Shown here: positions 1 to 9,939 of the stretch, piece by piece
How positions within the stretch are numbered: the first letter of the stretch is position 1
How the letters are laid out: each line of letters starts with the position of its first letter
NCBI GenBank assembly: GCA_037349315.1
Contig: JBAIAC010000217.1
Span: 62,001-126,000, forward strand
Reading direction: 5' to 3'
Source: Chelydra serpentina
Taxonomy: Eukaryota > Chordata > Testudines > Chelydridae
DNA: 64,000 nucleotides
Translations under genes and position numbers: made by a program
Notes under the pieces: model-generated
Told to the model about the DNA's origin: nothing
Seen by the model: only the letters and a program-made list of their open reading frames with translations
The model's database searches: none

Positions 1-1
1 G

Positions 2-220
2 GTGGATGGGAGGAAGGTCAATGGATACTGGGATACGGGCGCGGAGGTGGCGCTGGCCTGGCCCGAGGTGGTGGCCCCAGATTGGGTGGTGCCCAACCCT
101 TACCTGATCCTGATGGGGGTGGGTTGGACCCCATTCAAGGTGCCCATGGCGAGGGTACATCTGAAATGGGGAGCCAAGGAGAGCCCCAAGACGTGGGGGT
201 GCACCATGATTTGGTGTTGA
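2..220 (+). pseudogene. Retroelement aspartic protease fragment
   Basis: The open frame carries the retropepsin active-site pattern D-T-G-A (GYWDTGAEVAL) near its N-terminus, followed by a hydrophobic beta-strand-like region. It is cut by the window edge at its 5' end and ends at a stop before the integrase frame begins. It belongs to the LTR element spanning 1-2413. A complete protease would be about 100 residues, and only about 70 are seen here. The role in the living element would be maturation of Gag-Pol. No function is expected now. Confidence 0.6.
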
Positions 221-506
221 TGGGGGGGGTGACCTAGAGAACTGGGCAAGGAACCCCCAGAATGTCCGTAACCCGTCGCCAGAGCCGGCAAGGGGCGCTA
301 CGCCCTGACATTAGGGAGGGTACCTCACCAGAGGTGCAGGACCCTACCCTGGTGGGGAGGGAGCACCCAGGGACAAGGCTCAGAGAGGCTGCGGCTTCAG
401 ACCCAACCAGCGAGAGGGAGCAAGTCCCCATCCCTTCCCCAGCCGCTGAGTTCCAGGCTGAGATGCAGAGAGATCCCTCCTTGAGGACCGCAGGGAGGTA
501 CAGACC

Positions 507-1592
507 ATGTGGAGAGGTTGCCAGAAGAGGTTCCTGTGGGAGAAGGGACTCCTGTACCGAGCATGGGCTCACCCAGGGGAAATGGAGTCATGGGGGGTCA
601 GGAGGCAGCTGGTGGTTCCCCAGAAGTATCGCCGCAAGCTACTGTACCTGGCCCATGACATCCCTCTCACAAGGCACCAGGGAATCCGGCGCACCAGGCA
701 GAGGCTGCTACAGAACTTTTTACTGGCCTGGGGTCTTTACTACTGTCCAACGGTACTGTCGATCCTGTGACCCTTGTCAGAGGGCTGGGAAGGCCCGGGA
801 CAAGGGGAAAGCGGCTTTGAGACCTTTGCCCATCATAGAGGAGCCTTTCCAGAAGATGGCTGTGGACATAGTGGGGCCTATAAGCGAGACGACCTGGTCG
901 GGAAAGAAATACATTCTGGTTGTGGTAGATTTCGCCACACGCTACCCCGAGGCAGTACCCTTATCCTCCATTGAAGCAGACACCGTGGCGGATGCGCTGC
1001 TGACCATTTTCAGCGGAGTGGGATTCCCCAAGGAAGTCTTGACAGACCAGGGATCCAACTTCATGTCGGCCCTGCTCCGGTGCTTGTGGGAGAAATGTGG
1101 GCTCCGGCACACCTGGGCCTCGGCATATCACCCCCAGTCCAATGGGCTGGTGGAGAGGTTCAATGGGACACTAAAGATGATGCTGAAAACCTTTATGAAC
1201 CAGCACCCGCAGGATTGGGACAAGTACTTACCTCACCTGCTGTTCGCATACAGGGAAGTACCCCAGAAGTCTACCGGGTTCTCGCCTTTCAAACTGTTAT
1301 ATGCAAGGAGGGTAAGGGGGCCCCTGGACCTGATGAGAGACGAATGGGAGGGGAAGCCGCTCCCAGTGGAGAGTCAGTGGTGGAGTATGTCCTGACCTTC
1401 CGAGAGAGACTTACTGAGCTCATGGGCCTGGCCAAGGGAAATCTGGCCAGATCCCAGAGGAAGCAGAAGGTGTGGTATGACCGCATGGCGCGGGCCCGCA
1501 CCTACGGCACCGGGGATCAGGTGATGGTTCTCATCCCCGTGAGGAACTACAAGCCGCCTGGGAAGACCGTTTCAAGGTTGTCAAGCAACTAA
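507..1592 (+). pseudogene. Retroelement integrase, frameshifted
   Basis: The zinc-binding HHCC region is visible, with its histidines in LAHDIPLTRHQG at about 645-680 and its cysteines in YCRSCDPCQ at about 757-780. Its two halves lie in different frames, with the shift near 715. The catalytic core follows in one frame: first Asp in AVDIVGPI, second in LTDQGSNF and Glu in NGLVERFNGTLK, which is a complete D,D-35-E set. The C-terminal region (GTGDQVMVLIP) has moved to another frame after about 1350, and a further shift occurs near 1565 before a YHVNMMKPYY block typical of the Ty3/gypsy integrase tail. These breaks mean the copy cannot make an active integrase. Integrase would insert the cDNA copy into host chromatin. 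Confidence 0.85.
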
Positions 1593-1606
1593 ATGAAGTA
1601 AACTAT

Positions 1607-2170
1607 GTGGTGGAGCTGTCTAACCGGGCACACCGCTGCCGGGTGTACCATGTGAATATGATGAAGCCATATTATGACAGGGGGAATGTGGTGCTGGCCG
1701 TGTGTGGACATTGGGAGGAGCAGGGAAGTGACCCTCTAGTAGATCTATTCCCTGAGACAGGAGCTGGCTCCTCCCAAGAAACGATCCCCCTCTCTGATCA
1801 GCTAACCCCTGCCCAGCAAGCTGAGATCAGAGGGGTGCTGCATCTGCACCGACAGCTGTTTTCCAACCAGCCTGGTCGCACTAATCTGACTGTCCACCGG
1901 GTGCAGACAGAATCGCACCAACCTATAAGATGCTCCCCCTTCCGAGTCACAGGAAAACTGCTCAGGACTTGGAAAGAGAGGTCAGTGACATGCTGGCTTT
2001 GGGGGTGATCCAGCCGTCGTCCAGCCCTTTGGCCTCGCCGGTGGTGCTGGTCCCCAAAAAGGATGGGTCGATCCAGTTCTGTGTGGACTATCGGAAGCTC
2101 AATGCCATCACTGTGTCTGACACCTACCCCATGCCCCGGCCTGACGAGCTCCTAGACAAGCTGGGATGTG
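1607..2170 (+). pseudogene. Reverse transcriptase N-terminal part, truncated
   Basis: Downstream of the integrase tail there is a spacer with an LTPAQQAEI block, then the fingers/palm start of a Ty3/gypsy RT: GVIQPSSSPLASPVVLVPKKDGS, then DYRKLNAITV and YPMPRPDELLDKLG. The frame changes near 1955. The sequence leaves the RT family at about 2165, before the catalytic YxDD box, and no RNase H is present. The position of RT after integrase in the same copy is what marks the unusual pol order. The copy is a fossil. Confidence 0.85.
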
Positions 2171-2792
2171 GTTGGTGGGAGGTGGCTGGAAGGGGTTTTA
2201 GTTGGCTGGGGGAAAAGCCGAGAACCTGGCTCTGGGCTCCCCACCTCCTATGATGGACCTGATTGAGGGGTCCCGTTGTCTGTACCGACAAGCTCTGTTT
2301 TAGACCTTGTTCCTGCCATCTAATAAACCTTCTGTTTTACTGGCTGGCTGAGAGTCTCGGTGAATTGCAGGAAGTGGGGGGTGCAAGGCCTGACTCCCTC
2401 ACACTCCGTGACACCTGCCAATAAATAACTTTCATAGTTAAGCTGGTTGCTTCTCTCTCTCTCTCCCTCCCCCCTTCGTGGGTGGTTTTTGGTTTCCTCA
2501 TTCGCTCTGCAGCAACGCTTCTCATACCTGAGCTAAAAGACCCCGGCAGTGCCCACAAATCCTGTGGGGTTTGCTCAGCAAGCGGGTCACTCCCAGAACA
2601 ATTGTAACGTGAAAGTGGGGAGAGGGACATGCTGACCCTGGGGCATATGAGGGTGGCAGATCGCAAGTGGTGTGTGTGTGTTTTGTGTGTGTAAATACAG
2701 AACCGCCCCCGCACCAGAAGAGTAACCCTAATAAATGAGTGAACCCCAAAGTAACGGGCAAAGCTGGTAAGAAGTGGAGGGGGTCTGTGGGG

Positions 2793-2968
2793 AGGGATAG
2801 CTCAGTGGTTTGAGCATGGGCCTGCTAAACCCAGGGGGGTGAGTTCAATCCTTGAGGGGGCCATTTAGGAATCTGGGGCAAAAATTAGGGATTGGTCCTG
2901 CTTTGAGCAGGGGGTTGGACTAGATGATCTGCTAAGGTCCCTTCCAACCCTGATATTCTATGATTCTA
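2793..2968 (+). mobile_element. Turtle tRNA-derived SINE with CR1-like tail
   Basis: The head is tRNA-like, with an A-box region (TAGCTCAGTGGTTTGAGCA) and a B-box region (GAGTTCAATCC). The tail (GGTTGGACTAGATGA and ATTCTATGATTCTATG) matches the 3' end of the CR1 copies at 17303 and 56750. A 7-bp direct repeat TGTGGGG flanks it at 2786-2792 and 2969-2975. This composition is the one described for the tortoise Pol III/SINE family, in which CR1 machinery recognises the tail. It is the best single clue that the genome is a cryptodiran turtle. Confidence 0.9.
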
Positions 2969-3099
2969 TGTGGGGTGGCAGAGGAGGGCAGTGGAGAGGG
3001 TCTGTGTGTGTGTGGGGGTGGAGATGGGGCTACCCCTGGCACTGTCCCTCCTCTAAGGATGCACCAAACAGCTGGACTTCAGAGTCCCTAAGCCAGCAC

Positions 3100-3440
3100 A
3101 TCCCAGCCTCTAGGTGGGTGGGGTGGGGTGGGGGGCTGGATGGGACACTCCAGCCATGGGGTGGGGGGCTGGGTGTGTGTGTGTCACTCTGGCCATAGGG
3201 TGGAGGCTCAGGAGGCCCTCCAGCCATGGGGTGGGGGTAGGGGGGACACTCGGGATATGGGGTGGGGGCTGTACGGGGGACACTCCAGCCATAGGATGAG
3301 GGCTGGGGGGGGGGGCACTCCGGCCATGGGGTAGGGGGTTGGGCGGGAGGCCACTCTGGCCATGGGTGGGGAGGGGAATTCCGGCTGTGGGGGGGGATAC
3401 ACGGGGGGACACTCTGGCCATGGAGTGGGGGTAGCGGGTG
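3100..3440 (+). repeat. G-rich minisatellite
   Basis: Degenerate units of about 40-50 bp built on GGGACACTCCAGCCATGGGG and runs of G. Long apparent reading frames on both strands here are by-products of the repeat. Confidence 0.8.
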
Positions 3441-3611
3441 GGCAGGGGAAGCTACTTACAGCAGACGAGGAAGAGGACGTGCGCATGGCCCATGGCGTCG
3501 GGGTCCATGGTAGCAACTGGGCAGTGACGCTGCAGCCAGCGCTGGGCAGGAAACGTGGGTAGAACAGGAAGCCAGAGACTCGCTCAGCACGGCCCCTGTG
3601 TCCCCTTGTGC

Positions 3612-4160
3612 TGGGCGCTGCCCAGACACAGAGTCACTGAAATCGGGGCCCCGTCGGGCCGGGCGCTGCCCAGACACAGAGTCACCGAGATCGGGGCCCC
3701 GTCGCGCCAGGCGCTGCCCAGACACAGAGTCACTGAGATCGGGGCCCCGTCGGGCCAGGCGCTGCCCAGACACAGAGTCGCCGAGATCGGGGCCCCGTCG
3801 GGCCGGGCGCTGCCCAGACACAGAGTCACCGAGATCGGGGCCCCGTCGCGCCAGGCGCTGCCCAGACACAGAGTCACCGAGATCGGGGCCCCGTCGCGCC
3901 AGGCGCTGCCCAGACACAGAGTCACTGAGATCGGGGCCCCGTCGGGCCGGGCGCTGCCCAGACACAGAGTCGCCGAGATCGGGGCCCATCGGGCCGGGCG
4001 CTGCCCAGACACAGAGTCACCGAGATCGGGGCCCCGTCGGGCCGGGCGCTGCCCAGACACAGAGTCACCGAGATCAGGGCCCCGTCGGGCCGGGCGCTGC
4101 CCAGACACAGAGTCGCTGAGACTGAGGCCCCATCACATCAGGCACTGTCCAGACACACTC
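3612..4160 (+). repeat. 48-bp minisatellite, about 11-12 units
   Basis: Contiguous units centred on CAGACACAGAGTCACCGAGA followed by TCGGGGCCCCGTCGGGCC recur at a 48-bp step (for example 3623, 3671, 3719, 3767). Units differ by a few CpG-type changes. Because 48 is a multiple of three, all frames stay open and give false proteins with 16-residue repeats. The last unit is interrupted by the MITE at 4169-4472. Related arrays lie at 37215-37465 and 46435-46922. Confidence 0.95.
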
Positions 4161-4168
4161 ACTGAGAT

Positions 4169-4472
4169 CAGTGGTGTAGCCAGGTTTAGAGCACAAGGGG
4201 AACGGAGCTATAAAAAGGCGCCTCCCCGCTCCCCCTGTACTCACCCGGTGGTGCTTTAAAGGGCCAGGGGCTCCAGCCACTGCGGAGCCCCCGGGGCCTT
4301 TTAAATCCCCGCCCGAGCCCAACTCCGGCAGGGGGACTTGGGGGCACTTTAAAGGGCCAGCGGCTCCCCGCAGCGGCAGGAGCCGCCGGCCTTTGAAAGT
4401 GCCCCCCCCGCAGCCGGGCTCGGGTGGCGCCTTAGCGCCGCTTCCCCGACCCCCCCCCCGGCTACGCTATTG
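4169..4472. mobile_element. hAT-like non-autonomous DNA transposon
   Basis: Ends are inverted: CAGTGGTGTAGCC at the left, and the reverse complement of the right end begins CAATAGCGTAGCC. A perfect 8-bp target duplication ACTGAGAT flanks it at 4161-4168 and 4473-4480. The duplicated bases belong to the 48-bp minisatellite unit, so the insertion is later than that sequence. The interior is GC-rich with no coding capacity. Confidence 0.8.
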
Positions 4473-4480
4473 ACTGAGAT

Positions 4481-5380
4481 GGGGGCCGCATTGGATCAAG
4501 CACTGTATTATCACAGTCCATTCACCTCATTCAGCTTAACCTCACAGTCAATGAGCCTCTGCTCCGAGTGCCCCACAGATTGGTGCTCACAGGGACAGAT
4601 AAGCAAACCTCTAGATGGTAAACCCACAAAATAGCCCGGCCCGGCCCGCTCCTCTCCTGGGCAAATCTCCATCCTCTCCCTCATTTCCAGATCTCGCATC
4701 CCCCTCCCTACCCATTTCATTACCCAACCAAGCAACATTGGTTGTGCACTCAGGGTGACCCCTCAGTCAGGCGGCTTCATGCCCCAGCCCCCTACTCCAT
4801 CTTGAGTTCAGCAAGGATAATAATCTATTGTCACATTTACATACCAAAGCGTGAGCACTTGCCAAGTAGAGCAGCCAAACTCAGAAGGTGGGACTATGGG
4901 TAAACAGCATGTAAATCAGGCTGGACAGAGCAGGCTTTGCCTCTTCTCCCCTCTAGAGGGAGCAGAGAGCCCCAGCCCCTAGATGATAATTGGTCATTGG
5001 TTTATGGACCACAATCTTGGTGATTTTGTGCCCAGGCCATTCGGCTGGACCCAGAGGCGAACCTCTCCCAGAGTTGCTGTCTTGCCCTGTGGCGCCTACT
5101 GCTTAGAGTCCATTACAGAGCAGCTGTGATTCCCCTCTTGGGAGATCGGGCTTTGTCAGCTTCAAACCTGGCTTGTTCCTTAGATCTCTGAGCGCCTGCG
5201 AACAGGCCTGGGCCGATGTTCCCTGGTGCTAGCCACCCAGAGCACTGCCTAGATTGTTCTCTTAGCCTTTCGCTTTGACCGGGCCCCCATCTCCTGGCAG
5301 CCCTCTGCCAGCTCCCCCATCTCTAGCGCATCCAACATCAGCTGCTTGGCTTCATTTTCAGGGCTCCTGATCGTCTCTCA
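4481..5380. other. Intergenic, no gene recognised
   Basis: The first 30 bases continue the SINE-like unit broken by the MITE (GGGGGCCGCATTGGATC). After that I see no gene, RNA or structured repeat. Confidence 0.5.
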
Positions 5381-5383
5381 TTC

Positions 5384-5575
5384 ACAACCAGTGCTACTGT
5401 AATACACTTAATATATAATGTACAGCACCTAGCGTGGAGATCCTAAGCCATGATGGGGCTCTCAATGCTACCGTAATACACCTAATAGATAATGTACAGA
5501 ACCTAGCACAGTGGGGCCCTGATCAATGCCTGGGGCTCCCACCACTACCATATTACACCTAATACATAATAATAA
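5384..5575. repeat. Ancient SINE-like repeat, two to three partial copies
   Basis: Three related blocks (TGTACAGCACCTAGCGTG, TGTACAGAACCTAGCACA, then CCACTACCATATTACACC) repeat a pattern of TAATACA and GTACAGNACCTAGC. The reverse complement resembles the source of the 48-bp minisatellite unit (GGGGCCCCATTGTGCTAGG type). Confidence 0.5.
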
Positions 5576-5749
5576 TTAGCCACATTCTGGGCTGGGTTTG
5601 CACCAATCTCGAAGGGCGTGAGCTGCGCAAATCCAGTGGAGTCCAATGGGATCTGGGAGCTTAACTTCCTTCGGCTCCTTTGTAAACCTCGGTTTCGAGC
5701 AGCGGCTGCGGCTCAGCCAGAATTTCTGAGTGAAGCTCATGTGGAAGGC

Positions 5750-5758
5750 AGTGTGTAT

Positions 5759-5798
<40 letters not shown>

Positions 5799-6310
5799 CC
5801 CTCCTGCCCCCTACTGGAGGGGGTGTGCCCTGCACACTCTGTTTGTGTGTGCATGTGTGTGTCCTTTCTGCCCCCTGCTGGAGGGGGTGGGCCCTGCACT
5901 GTGTGTGTCCGTCCTGACGCCCCCTGGTGGAGGGGCTGGGCCCTGCACTCTGTGTGCGTGTGTGTGTGTCCCTCCTGCCCCCTGCTGGAGGGGCTGGGCC
6001 CTGCATTCTGTGTGTGTGTCCCTCCTGCCCCCGCTGGAGGGGCTGGGCCCTGCACTCTGTGTGCGTGTGTGTGCCCCTCCTGCCCCCTGGTGGAGGGGCT
6101 GGGCCCTGCACTGTGTGTGTCCTGACGCCCCCTGCTGGAGGGGCTGGGCCCTGCACTCTGTGTGCGTGTGTGTGTCCCTCCTGCCCCCTGGTGGAGGGGC
6201 TGGGCCCTGCACTGTGTGTGTCCTGACGCCCCCTGCTGGAGGGGCTGGGCCCTGCACTGTGTGTGTGTCCCTCCTGCCCCCTGGTGGAGGGGCTGGGCCC
6301 TGCTCTCAGT
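5750..6310 (+). repeat. GT microsatellite merging into a minisatellite
   Basis: A (GT)n run at 5755-5795 passes into about ten units of CCTCCTGCCCCCTGGTGGAG then GGGCTGGGCCCTGCACT, each joined by a short GTGTGTGT linker of variable length. Six-frame translations are open but meaningless. Confidence 0.9.
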
Positions 6311-7128
6311 GTATTGCCTTCACCCTCTCTCAACTCCCAAACTTCACATCTGATTTTTACCCAAACATCACCAGACAATTCACCTGCTGGGGGAATTTCT
6401 CTCCTGTGCGACCCCACCCCCCCAATCAAATTGGCTAGAAACAAACCTTTGTTGTCACTTGTGGCGACTCACAACCCCGTCTCCGGGGCCTGGCAGCATT
6501 TCGGGAGCATCCCTTTTCTAACCTGGCTCCTGGCCAGGCCGAGAGTGGGGACAGAACCAGGAACCTACAGGGAGAATCTGAAATGAACCGCTGGGAACTT
6601 GGGCCAACACCCCACCCTCTGCTGCGGAGCGGCCACTAGAGGGAGTTGAAGCTGCACGGTTCACTAGTGAGCTTTCCACTCACAAGGCCAATTCTCTCCA
6701 CACAGACAGGGTGACACCAGCACACACCTCAGCCCCAGTGACACCCAACTTGGAGGGTATCAGTCATGCCCGGGGCTGGCTCCTGCCCCTCTGCATTGGG
6801 GCGGATGCCACACAGACCCTGGGATTCTCAGGTGCCGGCGAGTTTCAGTTAGAACTGGGTGAATTATGCGGCCTAATCTTGTTTTGGGTGAAATGTACAG
6901 ATGTGACGACACGGAGACAGTTAGTAAATCTGGGTCAAGGTGGCCGGATTATTTCAGCTGCAGGGGAAAAGAAATTCAGGCACCATCCAAACGTTTGTTT
7001 CCACATTTCTGAACACCAACGGTTTGGTTTTACGATGGGAAACAATTGGAAGGTTCCTTTTGTTTTATTCCCACGGCACAGAGCGCTCAGCAGTGAACGG
7101 ACACAGATGGTTTTATTTTGTTTTGTTT
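6310..7128. other. Intergenic, no gene recognised
   Basis: Unique-looking sequence. Short open frames have no family resemblance and no codon-position pattern that I can see. Confidence 0.5.
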
Positions 7129-7235
7129 TAGGGTGACCTGATAGCCAGGGTGAAAAATTGGGACAACGGGCACCAGGGTCCTTGAGAAGACAGAGCCTTA
7201 TTGGGACAATCCCAGGGACAATCTCATCACTGTAT
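7129..7235. mobile_element. Relic of the AGGGTGACCAGA MITE family
   Basis: Begins TTAGGGTGACCTGATAGCC and keeps GAAAAATTGGGACAACGGG and GGGACAATC blocks of the family seen intact at 62277-62400 and 44630-44751. It lacks a clear right end. Confidence 0.5.
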
Positions 7236-7589
7236 TTCAGTGGTTCCCAAACTGTGGTGTGTGCCCTCCTAAGGGGGTGTGGAGGATCATCTGGGGGGCA
7301 TGGAGGGGCCCTGAGAGCCCCCATGGGGGGTGGGGTGGGGGTGCGGACACATTCCATTACCGTTAAGGGGAGCGCGAGAAGAAAAGTTTGGGCACCATCG
7401 CCTTATTTTATTTTTACTTTTCCATTCACTGACAAGTTCAAAAACTTTCTTTTCTGGATGGATCCACCTACCATGAATCCCCCTTCTCCTTCTCTGCCTC
7501 CCCACTGACTTTTTGGAATTGCCGGAGAACCAAAAATCTTGGCGTCCCCGTGGCTAGTTCTCTGAAAACTTAATCTGCAGCAGTGATCA

Positions 7590-8290
7590 AACAGGCCAGC
7601 TGTATGTTAGGGACCGTCAGGACAGGAATAGGATAAATAAGACAGAAAATACCACAATGCCGCTATCTAAACCCATGGTGCACCCACACCTTGAATACCA
7701 CGTCCAGTTCTGGTTGCCCCAACTCAGAAAGGATGTCGTTAACTGGAAAAGGTTCAGAGAAGGCCACCAAAGATGACCAAGGTTATGGAACAGCTTCCAT
7801 ATGAGGAGAGACTAAAACTATTGGAAAAGAGACGACTAAGGGGGGATATGATAGAGGTTGGTAACATCACGCTGGTGTGGAGAAAGTGAATAAGGAATTA
7901 CTTACCACTTCACATAACACAAAAGCCAGGGGTCAGCCAATGAAATCCATAACACAAATGAGAGGAAGTCCTTTCTCACAGCGTGCAATGTTAACCCGTG
8001 GAACTCACTGCAAGTGGATGTTGTGGAGGCCAAAAGCATAACTGGGACCAAAAAAGGACTGGATAAGATCCTGGTGGCTAGGTCCATCGATGGCTATTAG
8101 CCAAGAGGGTCAGGGACACAACCCTGTGCTTGGGGTGACGCTAAACCTCTGGCTACCAGTAGCGGGGTGCATCACTGCATAATCACCCTGTTCTGTACTC
8201 TCCCCATAAGCTCTGATATGGGCCCCTGTCATAGACAGAATACTGGGCAAGATGGACCATGGTCTCACCCAGTAGGGCCGTTCTTAATCT
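7590..8290 (+). mobile_element. CR1 LINE 3' fragment, degraded
   Basis: CR1 ORF2 C-terminal nucleotide pattern is recognisable: CACACCTTGAATACC, GAGGAGAGACTAAAACT, GGGGGATATGATAGAGG, then a tail with TGGACCATGGTCTCACCCAGTAGGG. Many stops and indels are present. Confidence 0.75.
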
Positions 8291-9036
8291 GTGATTTTCC
8301 CGGCTCTAATTTTGGTCCCCACCATTGGCTCAGAGAGGCTGAAAATCCTGCAGGTTCCATGGGGCAAGCCCCCACAGGAGACTGTCTGTGATCCAAACGA
8401 GGCTCATTAATTGCCACCAGGAATGGAGTGGTCCCAGCGGAGCTGGTCCTCCGCCCCGGGCAATCAGAGAGATCTGTGCCGGGGGAATGTCGCAGGCCCT
8501 CCAATGCCCCTCTGGGTCTTAGCCCGTGTCCCTTGCGCTGCAGAGGTTTTCTGGGTCTGATTTAGCGTTTCTTCTGGTGCCGACGGCTTCACTAACAACC
8601 GCAGCCGGGTGACGGCTTTGGGTGTGGAAGCGAGGATGTCTCCTTGTGGATTGGATTCAGGAGACGGATGAAAAACGCACTCTCTGGAGGTTGAGGTGGG
8701 GATCTTCCCACACCCAGGACTTCAGTTATGTACCAATCTTCAATAAGAGGGTGAGCAAAACAATTTGGCAAGTCCCTATCTAGCAGCCCTCTCTGCTCTG
8801 TCTCTCCATGGCTGGTTGACTTGAAGCTCAACTTCTGCATGAGCAGTTAATGCAGCCTATTCTGGCTGACGGAGCCTGACCCCACAGCTCCGTCCATGTC
8901 TAAGCCTCTCATCTTTGCCACAGAGCTGCTTTCTATGTGAAGCCCTTGCTGCACTGCAGGTCTGGGAGCTTCTCAGCCTTTCCAGGCATTTGCAAATTCG
9001 GCAGAGAAGAATGCGGGCGAGACATTTCTCAATTTG

Positions 9037-9215
9037 GAGCATAAGCTTTCGTGGGTGAAATGACATTTCCACTGCTTGCATCCGACGAAGTGGGTATTCA
9101 CCCACGAAAGCTTATGCTCCAATACCTCCAATACCTCTGTTAGTCTATAAGGTGCCACAGGACCCTTTGTCACTTCTACAGATCCAGACTAACACTGCTA
9201 CCCCTCTGATACTTG
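9037..9215 (+). mobile_element. Penelope-like element end with inverted copy and 13-bp target duplication
   Basis: The insertion is flanked by a perfect 13-bp repeat ATTTCTCAATTTG at 9024-9036 and 9216-9228. It starts with a short inverted copy, so that 9034-9059 is the exact reverse complement of 9097-9122 (26 bp). It continues through CTGTTAGTCTATAAGG to CTACCCCTCTGATACTTG. The same ending occurs at 35202-35226. Assignment to Penelope-like elements rests on the hammerhead-like core (CCGACGA, then a 6-bp hairpin, then CGAAA at 9082-9109), the inverted 5' piece and the variable-length target duplication. It is an inference. Confidence 0.6.
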
Positions 9216-9289
9216 ATTTCTCAATTTGTATTCATTTCCCTCTTGCAGAGGTAGGGTTGGCTGTTACAGCGGGTGGAACAGTTTCCAAC

Positions 9290-9600
9290 AGGCCTTTCCC
9301 TTCTTCCCTTGGAAAATGCCGTTCTGTCTCGGTCAAAATTTTCCGCAGGAACCCATCGCTTTCAATGATATTTTTTGGGGGGGGGGAAGAGGGAGCAAAT
9401 TTGTACGGCCACATTTTCAGTTTGTCAATTTGAGACGGCTTTTCCTTTCGACTTGTGTTTGGTTTCCTAGGTGACAAAACAGAATGGAAGGTGATTTTTG
9501 TTTTAGACGCCGAAAGGGGAACACTTTGTGGTTTTACCACAAAACGTTGCGAAAATTTTGTTGCGCGGGAAATTTAGAGATTTGATTTTTCACAATGAAA
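9290..9600. repeat. AT-rich degenerate sequence of the GAAAATTT type
   Basis: Contains TCAAAATTTTCCGCAGGA and GCGAAAATTTTGTTGCG blocks like those in the longer AT-rich stretches at 15490-16040 and 33760-34530. No gene. Confidence 0.4.
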
Positions 9601-9644
9601 ACCAGTTTCAAAGGGCTGGAATCTCCCAAGACCTAGACGTTCTA

Positions 9645-9935
9645 GTCCCCGTTCTCCAGTCCGTGCTAGATGGGAGATCAGATTAGATGGTCACGACAGG
9701 TCTGGTCTGGGGCTTGGATGACCTTGGTTCAACTCGCTGTAAGCCAGGGGTAGCGGGGAGATAATACTGCATTATCCCACGGCATTCTGAGAGGATTCAT
9801 AGACCTCATGGCCAGAAGGGACCGTTGTGATCCTCTAGTCTGATCCCCTGGATGGCACAGGATGGAGAACAGCCCTGAATTCATTCCTGTTTGAACCAGA
9901 GCCGAGCTTTTAGAAAAACAGCCCATCCAACACAC
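9645..9935. mobile_element. CR1 tail fragments, both orientations
   Basis: 9650-9710 (CCGTTCTCCAGTCCGTGC, then AGATTAGATGGTCACGACAGG) is a CR1 3' tail on plus and is repeated almost exactly at 10317-10377. 9793-9935 (GATTCATAGACCTCATGG, CCAGAAGGGACCG) is a CR1 end on minus. Confidence 0.65.
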
Positions 9936-9939
9936 CCTC

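Larger units (their letters stand above)
1..2413 (+). mobile_element. Decayed Ty3/gypsy-type LTR retrotransposon with Gmr1-like domain order
   Basis: Reading along the plus strand there is a protease fragment, then integrase, then the start of reverse transcriptase, then LTR-like sequence. The LTR-like end has an AATAAA at 2322-2327 followed by a CTGGCTGAGAGTC block, and closes with CTCCGTGACA at 2413. The same block occurs in the LTR pieces at 29698-30490 and 39200-39489. The window opens inside the element, so its 5' LTR and gag are not visible. RT stops early near 2165 and runs directly into non-coding sequence, so most of RT and all of RNase H are missing. Integrase upstream of RT is the order described for Gmr1-like Ty3/gypsy elements; assignment to that clade is inference. 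Confidence 0.75.

Noticed and set aside
2793..2870. tRNA gene
   Set aside because: A- and B-box-like sequence is present, but it is the head of a SINE with a CR1 tail and does not form a full cloverleaf gene.
3555..4259. Proteins of 16-residue repeats on both strands
   Set aside because: The 48-bp unit is a multiple of three, so every frame stays open. There is no domain or start.
5737..6444. Cys/Pro-rich open frames in the 5.8-6.3 kb region
   Set aside because: They are translations of a GT-linked minisatellite.
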